Part shown: positions 34,124 to 43,519 of the stretch, one piece after another
How positions within the stretch are numbered: the stretch's first letter is position 1
Layout of the letters: each line of letters opens with the position of its first letter
Assembly (NCBI RefSeq): GCF_007644045.2
Contig: NZ_VMDW02000087.1
Coordinates: forward strand, 1-64,000
From: Vogesella urethralis
Lineage (GTDB): Bacteria; Pseudomonadota; Gammaproteobacteria; Burkholderiales; Chromobacteriaceae
Reading direction: 5' to 3'
Length of the DNA: 64,000 bases
Translations under genes and position numbers: made by a program
The notes under the pieces: generated by a model
Seen by the model: only the letters and a program-made list of their open reading frames with translations
The model's database searches: none
Told to the model about the DNA's origin: nothing

Positions 34124-35731
34124 ATGAAAATTGCCACCCGTCTGCAAATGCAGACCGCCGTTGCCGTCGCTGCTTTCAGCGTCATCCTGCTCATCGCCTT
34201 CGTCCAGCTCAACCGCATCCGGGATGCATCGGCCTACATCGCCGAAAAAACGGTGCCCAGCGTCGAACTGCTGGGCAACGCCAGCCTGAACTTCGTGCAG
34301 CAGCGGGCGGCGCTGTTCAGCATGATGGGGCAAACGCCAGACAAACAAGGCGCGGTCATGCTGTCGTTCCAGCGCTACCGCAAAGAGCTGTACGACAGCC
34401 TGCAACGCTACGAAACGCTGGTGCGCGATGATGAGGAGCGCAAGCTGCTGAACGACTTCCGCCAGGGTGCCGAGCGCAGCAACCAGCACTTCGACGAGAT
34501 CATCCGCACCTTTCAGGGCGGCGACGCCGCCGCTGCCATGACCCGGCTGAACAATCTGCGCGACGAGTTCCTGCAAGTACGCGACCAGGCGCTGAAGCTG
34601 ATCCAGCACAACCAGCAGGAAGGGCGCGACGCCCACCAGCAACTGAAGGACGCCGAACACAGCGCCCTGCTATGGCTGGCCGTCACCGCCGTACTGGCCT
34701 TGCTGACGCTGGGCCTGATTGCCTGGCGCACTTACCTGCAAGTGGTGGGCAGCATCAATACGGCGGCTGCCGACATTGCCGACATGACCGAGCACCTGGA
34801 CCTGTCGCGCCGCTGCAGCATTCGCCGTGACGACGAAATCGGCGGCCTGTTGCAACACTTCAACCAGTTGACCACGCGCCTGCACGACAGCCTGCAACGG
34901 GTGGCCGACTCGTCGGCACAGGTCAGCAGCACGGCGGCCAGCCTGGCCGCCGCCGCCGGCCAGGTCTCTGCCGGGTCGTCGGCGCAAAGCCAGTCGGCGT
35001 CGTCGATGGCGGCCGCGCTGGAGCAGATTACCGTCAGCATCAACCACGTGGCCGACCGTACCCAGGAAGCCAACACGCTGGCGCAAGACACCGGCCACAA
35101 GGCGCGCCACGGCGAGCAGGTAATCGAAAACAGCAGCAGCACCATTCTCGGCATGGCCGACTCGGTGCGCGACGTGTCCAACCATATGGGCGCACTGAAC
35201 CAGCAGACCAACGCCATCCATTCGGTGATCAACGTCATTCGCGACGTGGCCGACCAGACCAACCTGCTGGCGCTGAACGCCGCCATCGAAGCCGCCCGTG
35301 CCGGCGAGATGGGGCGTGGCTTTGCCGTGGTGGCCGACGAGGTGCGCAAGCTGGCCGAGCGCACCGCCAGCTCCACCACCGAAATCGCGCAGATGATCAA
35401 CACCATGCAGGACAAGTCGGACGAAGCCGCCGCCGGGGTGAGCCGCGCCGTAGGCAGCATGGAAGACGGGGTGAAAGAGACCGAGCGCGCACGGCAAACC
35501 ATGCAGCAGATCGCCGTGGCCGCCGACGACAGCAAACGCGTGGTGGGTGAAATCGCCAGCGCCATCCGCGAACAGGGCGCCGCGGCCAACAGCATTGCGC
35601 AGCAGGTGGAAACCGTGGCGCAGATGTCGGAAGAGAACGCCAGCGCCGCGCACAGCGTAACCGATCAGGCGCAACACCTGAACGCGCTGGCCGCCACGCT
35701 GGACCGCGAGGTACGCCTGTACAAGCTCTGA
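34124..35731 (+). CDS. methyl-accepting chemotaxis protein, copy A
   Basis: A 535-residue chemoreceptor. Membrane segment 1 (about 10-30), a four-helix periplasmic ligand domain (31-178), membrane segment 2 (about 180-203), HAMP (204-260) and the cytoplasmic signalling domain with the tip [38 protein letters not shown] near 377-414. There is no C-terminal CheR-binding pentapeptide (it ends REVRLYKL). The last 745 bases are about 98% identical to the next receptor while the N-terminal halves differ widely. GAGGTG is 7-12 bases before ATG. Confidence 0.93.
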   Translation: MKIATRLQMQTAVAVAAFSVILLIAFVQLNRIRDASAYIAEKTVPSVELLGNASLNFVQQRAALFSMMGQTPDKQGAVMLSFQRYRKELYDSLQRYETLVRDDEERKLLNDFRQGAERSNQHFDEIIRTFQGGDAAAAMTRLNNLRDEFLQVRDQALKLIQHNQQEGRDAHQQLKDAEHSALLWLAVTAVLALLTLGLIAWRTYLQVVGSINTAAADIADMTEHLDLSRRCSIRRDDEIGGLLQHFNQLTTRLHDSLQRVADSSAQVSSTAASLAAAAGQVSAGSSAQSQSASSMAAALEQITVSINHVADRTQEANTLAQDTGHKARHGEQVIENSSSTILGMADSVRDVSNHMGALNQQTNAIHSVINVIRDVADQTNLLALNAAIEAARAGEMGRGFAVVADEVRKLAERTASSTTEIAQMINTMQDKSDEAAAGVSRAVGSMEDGVKETERARQTMQQIAVAADDSKRVVGEIASAIREQGAAANSIAQQVETVAQMSEENASAAHSVTDQAQHLNALAATLDREVRLYKL

Positions 35732-35778
35732 CTCACGCCGGCCGCCAGCAACGCGGCCATGTTGCCCCCCTGCCCCAT

Positions 35779-35822
35779 AATGCGGACGTCACCGGCACCC
35801 GGTGTCGTCCGCATTGGTTTTG
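35779..35822 (+). terminator. terminator after chemoreceptor A
   Basis: AATGCGGACG-T-CACCGG pairs with CCGGTG-T-CGTCCGCATT, a 16-bp stem with one T-T mismatch, followed by GGTTTTG. The 180 bases after it are AT-rich and probably carry the promoter of copy B. Confidence 0.75.
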
Positions 35823-36002
35823 TAAAAAAATTTGATGCAACGCAACGTATCGATACACCTAACTTATAAGCATATTCTATACATTTAAGATAAAACTTAT
35901 TAGCACCATGCAGATCACAATAGCTAGCTGCTTGGTGCCAGACCTGCACAGCCCGCTCGACACCAGGGTTTTCCCGACTTTCACTCCGGTTCAGAGGTAA
36001 AC

Positions 36003-37613
36003 ATGAAAATCTCTACCCGCTTGCAACTGCAGACTATTGTTGCCGTTGTGGCATTTGCCGCCATCCTGCTGATCGCGTTCATCCAGCTGGGCCGCATTAA
36101 TGATAAATCCGCTGTCATTGCAGAAGATGTGGTACCTAGCGTCGAACTGCTGGGCTCCGCCAGCTTCAACTTCGTGCAGCAGCGCGCTGCGCTGCTGAGC
36201 CTGATGTCGGCGGACAGCGCCGCCAGCCAGGACAGCATTCTCGCTGCTTACCAGCGCTACCACGATGAAGTGCAGCGCAATCTGCAAGCGTACGAGGCGG
36301 TAGTCAGTGACGATGCAGACAAAGCCTTGCTGGCGCAGCTGCGCGATGGCATCGCACGCAACAACCAGACCTACGAACAAGTGATCGCCACCTTCCGGGC
36401 ACACGACGTTGCCAACGCCAGCAAACTGCTGAACGACAACCGTGACGCCTTCCTGCAAGTGCGCGACCAGGCACTGAAGCAGATTGCCTACAACCAGCAG
36501 CTAGGCAAGGTAGCGCACCAGGACCTGAAAGCCGCCGAATACAGCGCCGGGCTGTGGCTGGCGGTGACCGCCGTGCTGGCATTGCTGGTGCTGGTACTGA
36601 TGGCGGTAGTCACCTACCGCCAGGTGGTCGGCAGCATTCACTCTGCCGCCGCCGACATTGCCGACATGACCGAGCATCTGGACCTGTCGCGCCGCTGCCG
36701 TATCCGCCACCAGGATGAAATCGGTGGTTTGCTGCAACACTTCAACCAGCTGGCAGCGCGCCTGCACGACAGCCTGCAACGGGTGGCCGCCTCGTCCGCC
36801 GAAGTCGCCCATACGGCGGCCAACCTCGCCACCGCAGCCAGCCAGGTATCCTCGGGTTCGGAAGCGCAAAGCCAGTCGGCATCGTCGATGGCGGCCGCGC
36901 TGGAGCAGATTACCGTCAGCATCAACCACGTGGCCGACCGTACCCAGGAAGCCAACACGCTGGCGCAAGACACCGGCCACAAGGCGCGCCACGGCGAGCA
37001 GGTAATCGAAAACAGCAGCAGCACCATCCTCGGCATGGCCGACTCGGTGCGCGACGTGTCCAACCATATGGGCGCACTGAACCAGCAGACCAATGCCATC
37101 CATTCGGTGATCAACGTCATTCGCGACGTGGCCGACCAGACCAACCTGCTGGCGCTGAACGCCGCCATCGAAGCCGCCCGTGCCGGCGAAATGGGGCGTG
37201 GCTTTGCCGTGGTGGCCGACGAGGTGCGCAAGCTGGCCGAGCGCACCGCCAGCTCCACCACCGAAATCGCGCAGATGATCAACACCATGCAGGGCAAGTC
37301 GGACGAAGCCGCCGCCGGGGTGAGCCGCGCCGTGGGCAGCATGGAAAACGGGGTGCAAGAAACCGAGCGCGCACGGCAAACCATGCAGCAGATCGCCGTG
37401 GCTGCCGACGACAGCAAACGCGTGGTGGGTGAAATTGCCAGCGCCATCCGCGAACAGGGCGCCGCGGCCAACAGTATTGCGCAGCAGGTGGAAACCGTGG
37501 CGCAGATGTCGGAAGAGAACGCCAGCGCCGCGCACAGCGTGACCGATCAGGCGCAACACCTGAACGCGCTGGCCGCCACGCTGGACCGCGAGGTACGCCT
37601 GTACAAGCTGTAA
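36003..37613 (+). CDS. methyl-accepting chemotaxis protein, copy B
   Basis: A 536-residue chemoreceptor with the same layout as copy A: membrane segments near 10-30 and 180-203, a four-helix ligand domain, HAMP and an MCP signalling domain with the conserved tip near 378-415. The periplasmic domain is only distantly similar to copy A, so it should sense another ligand, while the cytoplasmic half is nearly identical. GAGGTAA is just before ATG. No che kinase or methyltransferase gene lies nearby, so both feed a signalling array encoded elsewhere. Confidence 0.93.
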   Translation: MKISTRLQLQTIVAVVAFAAILLIAFIQLGRINDKSAVIAEDVVPSVELLGSASFNFVQQRAALLSLMSADSAASQDSILAAYQRYHDEVQRNLQAYEAVVSDDADKALLAQLRDGIARNNQTYEQVIATFRAHDVANASKLLNDNRDAFLQVRDQALKQIAYNQQLGKVAHQDLKAAEYSAGLWLAVTAVLALLVLVLMAVVTYRQVVGSIHSAAADIADMTEHLDLSRRCRIRHQDEIGGLLQHFNQLAARLHDSLQRVAASSAEVAHTAANLATAASQVSSGSEAQSQSASSMAAALEQITVSINHVADRTQEANTLAQDTGHKARHGEQVIENSSSTILGMADSVRDVSNHMGALNQQTNAIHSVINVIRDVADQTNLLALNAAIEAARAGEMGRGFAVVADEVRKLAERTASSTTEIAQMINTMQGKSDEAAAGVSRAVGSMENGVQETERARQTMQQIAVAADDSKRVVGEIASAIREQGAAANSIAQQVETVAQMSEENASAAHSVTDQAQHLNALAATLDREVRLYKL

Positions 37614-37717
37614 ACCAGGCAACGGTCAGCCAGGGTCTGTTAACACTAAGTTTGCTGCGGCGGCGTTTGTCAGGCGGTGGCAATGCGCGAACAAGCGCGC
37701 GCAACAGGGCGAATGCC

Positions 37718-38479
37718 CTAGTGCAGCGAGTTCAGTACCTGTGGCAGCGTATTGCCAAAGTAGTGCTGGTAGAAATCGTCCAGCTGGCCGTTCTTGCGCA
37801 GCTGCGCGGCTTCAGCGTCGATGCCGTCGCGCAGCATGGTCAGCCCCGGGCGCAGGCTGATCGGCTGGTTGACGCTGCCGACCAGCGGCTTGAGCAGCCG
37901 CACCTTGTCGCGCATGGCAGGCGGCAGGTTGCTGCCGGCCAGGCCGTCGTCAAACACCACGTCCACCCGCCCGCCCAGCAACATGCGCATGCCACGGGCA
38001 GTATCGATAACATCGATGCGCTGCCAATCCTGCTTGCGCTTCAGTGCCACCGGGTAGTCGTAGGCAGCCACCCAGCCCACACGCTGGCCGCTGAACGCCT
38101 CCAGGCCGGTGAAGGTCTCGTGCTGGCTATCGCTGCCAACCCAGGCACCCAGTACCCAGTACACCAGCGGCTGCCGGGTTTGCACCCAGCCGGCCGGGCT
38201 GTCGCCCGCACCGGCAAAAGCCAGCATGTCGACCTTGCCCTGTTGCGCCAGCCGCATGCAGGCGCCCGCCGCTTTGAAGATGTACTTCACGCGCAGCTTG
38301 TTGGCCGCCGCTACGCGGCTGATCACGTCGGCAGCCAGGCCCACGGCCGGCTGGTTGGCATCGCTATCGATGAAGGGGGCCCACGGTTCGGCACACACGC
38401 TCACCACCGGGTTGGCCGCCGCCACACCGGCTGTCAGAACGCCGAGCGCGCCCAGCGTCGCCACAACAAGCTTGTTCAT
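37718..38479 (-). CDS. periplasmic substrate-binding protein, family 3 type
   Basis: A 253-residue secreted protein with a signal peptide (MNKLVVATLGALGVLTAGVAAA) and the fold of family 3 solute-binding proteins (VVSVCAEPWAPFI, GLAADVISRVAAAN, RMLLGGRVDVVFDDGLAG). No permease or ATPase gene is adjacent, so it is an orphan; such proteins can deliver ligands to chemoreceptors or to a distant transporter. It is convergent with chemoreceptor B. Ligand is unknown, polar amino acids being the family default. Confidence 0.8.
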   Translation of the reverse strand: MNKLVVATLGALGVLTAGVAAANPVVSVCAEPWAPFIDSDANQPAVGLAADVISRVAAANKLRVKYIFKAAGACMRLAQQGKVDMLAFAGAGDSPAGWVQTRQPLVYWVLGAWVGSDSQHETFTGLEAFSGQRVGWVAAYDYPVALKRKQDWQRIDVIDTARGMRMLLGGRVDVVFDDGLAGSNLPPAMRDKVRLLKPLVGSVNQPISLRPGLTMLRDGIDAEAAQLRKNGQLDDFYQHYFGNTLPQVLNSLH

Positions 38480-38556
38480 ATCGCACTCGCAAAACAGGCA
38501 CCAAACGCCACACTACACCCATTATGCGTAAGTTCGATAGAAATTCCACGACAATA

Positions 38557-39252
38557 TCAGGCCAGCAGCCACGCAAGTGCGGCTTCGCCGTGTAAGGCGG
38601 TGGTATCGAACAAGGGCATGTCGGTGTCGGCCGGGCCCACCAGCATCGCCAGCTCGGTACAACCCAGAATCACCGCCTGGGCACCGTCAGCACGCAGGGT
38701 GTCGATCATGCCTAGCAGGCGCTGGCGCGACGCCGCCTGCAGCTGCCCCAGGCATAGCTCGTCAAAAATGATGCGGTGCACCTCGGCACGGTCTGCGGCA
38801 GACGGCACGCATACCGTCAAACCGGCTGCCAGCAGGCGCGAGGTATAGAAGTCGTCTTCCATGGTGAAGCGGGTACCCAGCAGCCCGACACGGCTGACAC
38901 CGGTACCTTGCAGCGCGGCGATGGTGGGGTCGGCAATATGCAGCAAAGGGATGCCCGCCATCTCGGCCACCGGGGCGGCCACCTTGTGCATGGTGTTGGT
39001 ACACAGCAGCAAGGCGCCGGCACCGGCCGCCGCCAGGCCCTGCCCGGCCTGGCCCAGCACCTTGGCCGCAGCCGCCCAGTCACCGCGCTGCTGCATGTCG
39101 GCAATGGCGGCAAAATCGACACTGTGCAGCAGCAGCGGCGCCGAGTGCAGGCCGCCACGCGCCTGGCGCACGCCCCGGTTAAGGTAGGCATAGTAGTGGG
39201 CGGTGGATTCCCAGCTCATGCCGCCCAGCAAACCCAATAGTCTTGTCGTCAT
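38557..39252 (-). CDS. aspartate/glutamate racemase family protein (YgeA-like)
   Basis: A 231-residue PLP-independent racemase with the two catalytic cysteines in LLLCTNTMHKVA (first) and AVILGCTELAMLV (second), and the N-terminal LLGGMSWESTAHYYAYLNRGV typical of this group. It interconverts L- and D-aspartate, glutamate or broader amino acids. Its ATG follows the stop of the LysE exporter with no gap, so they are co-translated. A role in making D-amino acids with export by LysE is an inference from context. Confidence 0.87.
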   Translation of the reverse strand: MTTRLLGLLGGMSWESTAHYYAYLNRGVRQARGGLHSAPLLLHSVDFAAIADMQQRGDWAAAAKVLGQAGQGLAAAGAGALLLCTNTMHKVAAPVAEMAGIPLLHIADPTIAALQGTGVSRVGLLGTRFTMEDDFYTSRLLAAGLTVCVPSAADRAEVHRIIFDELCLGQLQAASRQRLLGMIDTLRADGAQAVILGCTELAMLVGPADTDMPLFDTTALHGEAALAWLLA

Positions 39253-39861
39253 TTACAGTACTCCGCTCAGTGTCAGTTCATCCAGCAGCAGCCAGGCCGC
39301 CGTCGCGGCCATCGCGAGCGCCATGGTGCCATTGAACACGCGGCGGGCACCGTCTTGGCTGAGGTAGCGGCGCAGGCCGTCACCCAGTGCCGCCCACAAA
39401 CAGATGCAGGGGAAGTTGATGGCCGCGCACAGCAGCGCCAGCCACAACGCCTGCGGCCAACTTGCGCCAGCCGGCAAGAACAGCAGGCTGGTGTTCACCA
39501 CCATCACCCAGGCCTTGGGGTTCACCCACTGGAACGCTGCGGCGCCGATAAAGCTCATCGGCGTCACCGCGTCGCGCGCCTGGGGCGCCCCGGCCAGCCA
39601 CACCTGCCACGATAGCCAGAACAGGTAGCCGCAGCCGGCCAGGCTCAGCAGCAGGCGCCAGTCGTTCAGCAGCGCCATCACCCAACCCAGCAGCAGCGCC
39701 ACGATCAGCACCTGGATACCGTGGCCGATGCTGATACCGAACAGGTGCGGCAGGCTGCGGCGAAAACCGAAATTGACGCCGGATGCGGCCAACATCAGGT
39801 TGTTGGGGCCGGGGGTAACCGACATCAGCGAAACGTAGCTCACAAGCGGCAAGCTCAGCAT
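39253..39861 (-). CDS. LysE family amino acid exporter
   Basis: A 202-residue membrane protein with six hydrophobic segments and the LysE/RhtB signature SVTPGPNNLMLAASGVNFGFRRSLPHLFGISIGH near the N terminus. It exports an amino acid or derivative. Start at MLSLPLVSYVSL with AAGGAG upstream. It is the first gene of a pair with the racemase and is divergent from a MocR-type regulator, with palindromic sites in the gap; such regulators often control the neighbouring exporter. Confidence 0.88.
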   Translation of the reverse strand: MLSLPLVSYVSLMSVTPGPNNLMLAASGVNFGFRRSLPHLFGISIGHGIQVLIVALLLGWVMALLNDWRLLLSLAGCGYLFWLSWQVWLAGAPQARDAVTPMSFIGAAAFQWVNPKAWVMVVNTSLLFLPAGASWPQALWLALLCAAINFPCICLWAALGDGLRRYLSQDGARRVFNGTMALAMAATAAWLLLDELTLSGVL

Positions 39862-39913
39862 GGCACAGCTCCTTGGGGTAGGTGAGCCACCATCGTAGAC
39901 AAGGCCGCTTGCC

Positions 39914-39977
39914 GGTGACAGGCGCAAGAATTTATTATTGTCATGGTGACAGTTTCACTTGTGATACGACTGTCACC
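39914..39977. promoter_or_regulatory. repeated GGTGACAG sites between the exporter and the MocR gene
   Basis: GGTGACAG occurs at 39914-39921 and again at 39945-39952, a spacing of 31 bases or about three helical turns. The second copy, GGTGACAGT (39945-39953), is matched by a perfect inverted ACTGTCACC (39969-39977) 15 bases away. Direct plus inverted repeats of this type are common binding sites for MocR/GabR proteins. They sit between both divergent starts. Confidence 0.6.
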
Positions 39978-40014
39978 TTCGTTTTTACAGCCTACTGTCC
40001 CAGCCGAGCCCGCC

Positions 40015-41445
40015 ATGGAAAACGCCACCCTGTATCAGCAACTGGCCGACGATCTGTCCAGCGCCATCAATCGCGGCACCCTGCCCCCCGGCTCGCGCCT
40101 GCCGTCAGTGCGCAAGACGGCGCACAGCCGCCAGCTGTCGCTCAATACCGTGGTGGCCGCTTACCGCGTGCTGGAAGACCGCGGCCTGGTGGAGGCGCGG
40201 CCGCAGTCCGGCTATTACGTCAAGGCACGGCTGGCCTCGCCGGCACGTGGTGCGCTGCGCGAAGCGGGGCCGGCGCAAGGGACGGATGGCGCGGTACTGG
40301 ACCTGATCGGCGCCGCGCTGCAGGCGCAACAGACACCCGGTTATATCGACATGGCGCTGGCCTGCCCGCGTGGCGGCGATTTCTACCCGGCCGGCAAGCT
40401 GGCACGGCTGATGGGCCAGGTGCTGCGCAAAAGCCCCGGGCTGGTCAGCAATTACGCGCTGCCGCCAGGTTCGGAACGGCTGCGTACCCAGATTGCCCGC
40501 CGTGGCCTGGAGCTAGGCATGGCGCTGCAGGCCGACAACATCATCCTGACCCACGGTGCGATGGAGGCATTGCAACTGGCCTTGCGCGCCGTGTGCCGCC
40601 ACGGCGACACCGTGGGCATCGAGTCGCCCACCTATTTCAACCTGTTGCCGCTGTTTGCCAGCCTGGGGCTGAAGGCGGTCGAGATTCCCACCGACCCGCA
40701 GCACGGTCTGTCGCTGGACGCCCTGGAACTGTTGCTGAGCGAAAAGCGGGTGCAGGCGGTGGTCGCCATGCCCAATGTGCACAACCCGCTGGGCTGCAGC
40801 ATGTCCACCGACAACAAGAAAAGGTTAGCCGCACTGGTGAACCGCTACCAGGTGCCGCTGATCGAGGACGCGCTGTACGCCGAACTGCAATTCGGCGACG
40901 CGCTGCAGCCGGCGGTGAAAGCCTACGACCAGGACGGCTGGGTGATTGTCTGCGCCAGCTACACCAAAACGCTGGCGCCGGATTTCCGTGTCGGCTGGCT
41001 GGAAGGCGGCCGCTTTGGCGCCGACATCAAGAAGCTGAAGTTCGCCAGCTCGATCGCCGAACCGCTGGTGCTGTGCGAAACGCTGGGCGCGTTTCTGGAA
41101 TCGGGCGGCTACGACCACCACCTGCGCTCGCTGAAGCGCCGCTACACGCTGCACATCGACAAGGTGCGGGCGCTGATTGCCGCCCACTTTCCGCCCGGCA
41201 CCCGCGCCACCCACCCCAGCGGCGGCTTTCTGGTGTGGGTAGAGCTGCCAGACGGCTACGACACGGTAAAACTGTTCGACCTCGCCATCCACGAGCGCAT
41301 CAGCATCTCGCCCGGCCCGCTGTACTCGCCCAGCGGCCGTTACCGCAACGCGCTGCGCCTCTCCTGCTGCCAGCCGCTGGACGAGCGCTTTATCAACGCG
41401 CTGCGTACCGTGGGCGAGTTGGCCGCACGCTGCCGCGCAGGGTGA
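40015..41445 (+). CDS. MocR-type regulator (GntR DNA-binding plus aminotransferase domain)
   Basis: A 476-residue fusion of a GntR winged helix (residues 1-75, SRLPSVRKTAHSRQLSLNTVVAAYRVLEDRGLVEARPQSGYYV) and a class I aminotransferase-like domain with the PLP lysine in CASYTKTLAPDFRVGW near residue 321. MocR proteins sense amino-acid-like effectors through PLP. I start at MENATLYQQL; an in-frame GTG/ATG region to 39943 overlaps the operator. It probably controls the divergent LysE-racemase pair and itself. Confidence 0.9.
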   Translation: MENATLYQQLADDLSSAINRGTLPPGSRLPSVRKTAHSRQLSLNTVVAAYRVLEDRGLVEARPQSGYYVKARLASPARGALREAGPAQGTDGAVLDLIGAALQAQQTPGYIDMALACPRGGDFYPAGKLARLMGQVLRKSPGLVSNYALPPGSERLRTQIARRGLELGMALQADNIILTHGAMEALQLALRAVCRHGDTVGIESPTYFNLLPLFASLGLKAVEIPTDPQHGLSLDALELLLSEKRVQAVVAMPNVHNPLGCSMSTDNKKRLAALVNRYQVPLIEDALYAELQFGDALQPAVKAYDQDGWVIVCASYTKTLAPDFRVGWLEGGRFGADIKKLKFASSIAEPLVLCETLGAFLESGGYDHHLRSLKRRYTLHIDKVRALIAAHFPPGTRATHPSGGFLVWVELPDGYDTVKLFDLAIHERISISPGPLYSPSGRYRNALRLSCCQPLDERFINALRTVGELAARCRAG

Positions 41446-41621
41446 AGGTGGTGGCTGTGGACAGCCCGCCACACGGCAAACCAGCCCACGAGCTATCACG
41501 ATAAATACCTGCATTGACCCTGTTCTGATGCGCTGCCGATACTGGCTGGCAGCGCGGCGCATGGCTGCGCTGCGGCAAGCAGCCACACCGCCGCACACAA
41601 TAAACAGAAAGGGGTTAACGG

Positions 41622-41999
41622 ATGAATCTGCGTCAGCTTTTCCTGATCGGTACCGCCATCGGCCTGGTGCCGATCGCGCTCTCTTACGGCCTGATGCCGC
41701 AACAAAGCCTGGGTCAGCTGTTTGGCTTGCAGGTAGACAGCGTCAATGGCTTCCACATCTTTCGCGCCATCATGGGCCTGTATCTCACGCTGGCGCTGTT
41801 CTGGGTAGCCGGCGCGCTGCGCCAGCCCCTGCGCCAAGCCGCCCTGCAAAGCCTGGTGGTGTTCATGTTCGGGCTGGCCATCGGCCGGGTGGGCAGCCTG
41901 CTGATCGATGGCATGCCCAATACCTTGTTGCAGGTATACCTGCTGCTGGAGCTGGTATGCGGGGTGTTGGGGCTACTGCTGCTGAAACGGCCGGACTAA
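41622..41999 (+). CDS. DUF4345-type membrane protein
   Basis: A 125-residue protein with four hydrophobic segments. The pattern MPQQSLGQLFGLQVDSVNGFHIFRAIMGLYLTLALFW followed by FGLAIGRVGSLLIDG fits DUF4345, a family of small membrane proteins of unknown function. Start at MNLRQLFLIG with GAAAGGGG upstream. A strong bidirectional terminator separates it from the next gene. The 176 bases upstream contain nothing I recognise. Confidence 0.72.
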   Translation: MNLRQLFLIGTAIGLVPIALSYGLMPQQSLGQLFGLQVDSVNGFHIFRAIMGLYLTLALFWVAGALRQPLRQAALQSLVVFMFGLAIGRVGSLLIDGMPNTLLQVYLLLELVCGVLGLLLLKRPD

Positions 42000-42020
42000 G
42001 CCTCCGCATCGTCACAAACA

Positions 42021-42050
42021 CAAAGCCTGCTCCTTTCAGAGCAGGCTTTG
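42021..42050. terminator. bidirectional terminator between DUF4345 and PAS chemoreceptor
   Basis: CAAAGCCTGCTC (42021-42032) pairs with GAGCAGGCTTTG (42039-42050) around CTTTCA. Flanking T/A bases on both sides suit the two convergent genes. Confidence 0.85.
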
Positions 42051-42083
42051 TCTGTTGATGGGCAGGGTGAACCGCAGCAAGCC

Positions 42084-43415
42084 TCAAGCCGCCGTCTTGG
42101 CCGCATGCTGGCTCATCAGCGACGTCACATCCTGGGTGGCATTGCGCGTACGCTCGGCCAGCTTGCGCACCTCGTCGGCCACCACGGCAAAGCCCCTGCC
42201 CGCCTCGCCCGCCCGCGCCGCCTCGATGGCGGCGTTCAAGGCCAGCAGGTTGGTCTGGTCTGCCACCGACTGGATGGTGCCGACAATGGCGCCGATGCGC
42301 TGCAGGCTTTCCTCCAGTTGCTGACGCTGCAAGCTTTCTTCGCTGAGTGCGGCCGAGCGCTTTTCTGCATCGATATCGATCAGCGCCCCTACCACGCGCT
42401 GCGGCGTGCCGTCCGCATCGCGCTGGGTTTCGCCACGGGCGCGGAACCAGCGGTAGCTACCGTCCTTGTGCTGCAGGCGGTATTCCACGTCGTAACCGGT
42501 CTGGCCGCTACGGTCGCCCAGGTGGGCGGCAAACGCCGCCAGCGTGCGCTCCTTGTCTTCCGGGTGCAGGCGGCTGGCCCAGCTGTTCAGCACATTGGGA
42601 AAGTCGCTTTCGTCGCGGAAACCCAGCAACTGGCGAAACTGTGGCGACCACCAGAACGCGTTGTTGGGGTTGACCGGGTCACGGGTGGTGACCTCCATGT
42701 CCCACAAGCCTTCCGACAGCATGCGGCAGCCCAGCTCGAAGCGCGCCATGCTGCGCGCCAGCATCGCCTGCTGCTGTTTCTGCGCGTGGATGTCTACCAG
42801 CGAGCCGGCCACCCGCAGCGGTACACCCTGCCCGTCGCGCAGCGTGGCACCACGCGCGCAGAACCAGCGGTAGCTGCCATCGCGGTGCTGCAAGCGGTAT
42901 TCGATATCGTAAGGCGTGCGACCGCTGCGGTCATTCAGGTGGGCACCAAACGCGGCCAGCGTGCGGTCTTTGTCGTCGGAGTGCAGGCGGCTGGACCAGC
43001 TGCCCAGCACGTTGGGAAAGTCACGCTCGTCCTGGAAGCCCAGCAAGGCGCGGAATTGCGGCGACCACCAGAACACGTTGTCCGGGTTGAGCACGTCGCC
43101 GTTTTCGATGGTCATGTCCCACAGGCCTTCCGAGGCGGCGCGGCTTACCAGGTCGAAACGCCCTTGCAGGCTGCTCAGTTCCTGCTGCAAGCGACGCGCC
43201 AGTGCCTGCTCTGCGGCCAACTGTTCGGCCAGTGCCCGGTTGCGGCTGGCTTCCTGCTCGGCGTGGCCTTGCAGCTGTGTCCAGAGCTGGTGCAGCTTGT
43301 TACCCAGGCCTTGCCAGCGGCTGTTGCCGTCCAGCTGCCAATTGGGCATCTGCCCGCCCAGTGCCGCCTCGGCAGCGGTTTCCAGCTGTGCGATCGGTTT
43401 GCTGCTGAATAACAT
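42084..43415 (-). CDS. soluble PAS-PAS chemoreceptor-like protein
   Basis: A 443-residue cytoplasmic protein with no membrane segment. A coiled N terminus (to about 80) is followed by two very similar PAS/PAC domains (each with WWSPQFR-LLGF-DE-DFPNVL and YRWF-ARG) and a short MCP tip, [40 protein letters not shown]. The signalling hairpin is far shorter than in copies A and B. The PAS-PAS-short MCP layout resembles Aer2-like or redox/ligand-sensing soluble receptors. ATG at 43415 has AGGAG 8 bases upstream, which favours it over the ATG at 43439. Confidence 0.87.
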   Translation of the reverse strand: MLFSSKPIAQLETAAEAALGGQMPNWQLDGNSRWQGLGNKLHQLWTQLQGHAEQEASRNRALAEQLAAEQALARRLQQELSSLQGRFDLVSRAASEGLWDMTIENGDVLNPDNVFWWSPQFRALLGFQDERDFPNVLGSWSSRLHSDDKDRTLAAFGAHLNDRSGRTPYDIEYRLQHRDGSYRWFCARGATLRDGQGVPLRVAGSLVDIHAQKQQQAMLARSMARFELGCRMLSEGLWDMEVTTRDPVNPNNAFWWSPQFRQLLGFRDESDFPNVLNSWASRLHPEDKERTLAAFAAHLGDRSGQTGYDVEYRLQHKDGSYRWFRARGETQRDADGTPQRVVGALIDIDAEKRSAALSEESLQRQQLEESLQRIGAIVGTIQSVADQTNLLALNAAIEAARAGEAGRGFAVVADEVRKLAERTRNATQDVTSLMSQHAAKTAA

Positions 43416-43519
43416 GGCACGCTCCTGACGGATTGACATGTCCTCAGCATAGTGCACTGCAACATCTATTCAATACGTAAAACTACTATATTTAATAAAC
43501 TTTACAATGACTTACGTTA

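Noticed and set aside
34124..37613. Assembly duplication of one chemoreceptor gene
   Set aside because: The 5-prime halves and flanking DNA differ clearly, so the copies are real; only their 3-prime halves are near identical.
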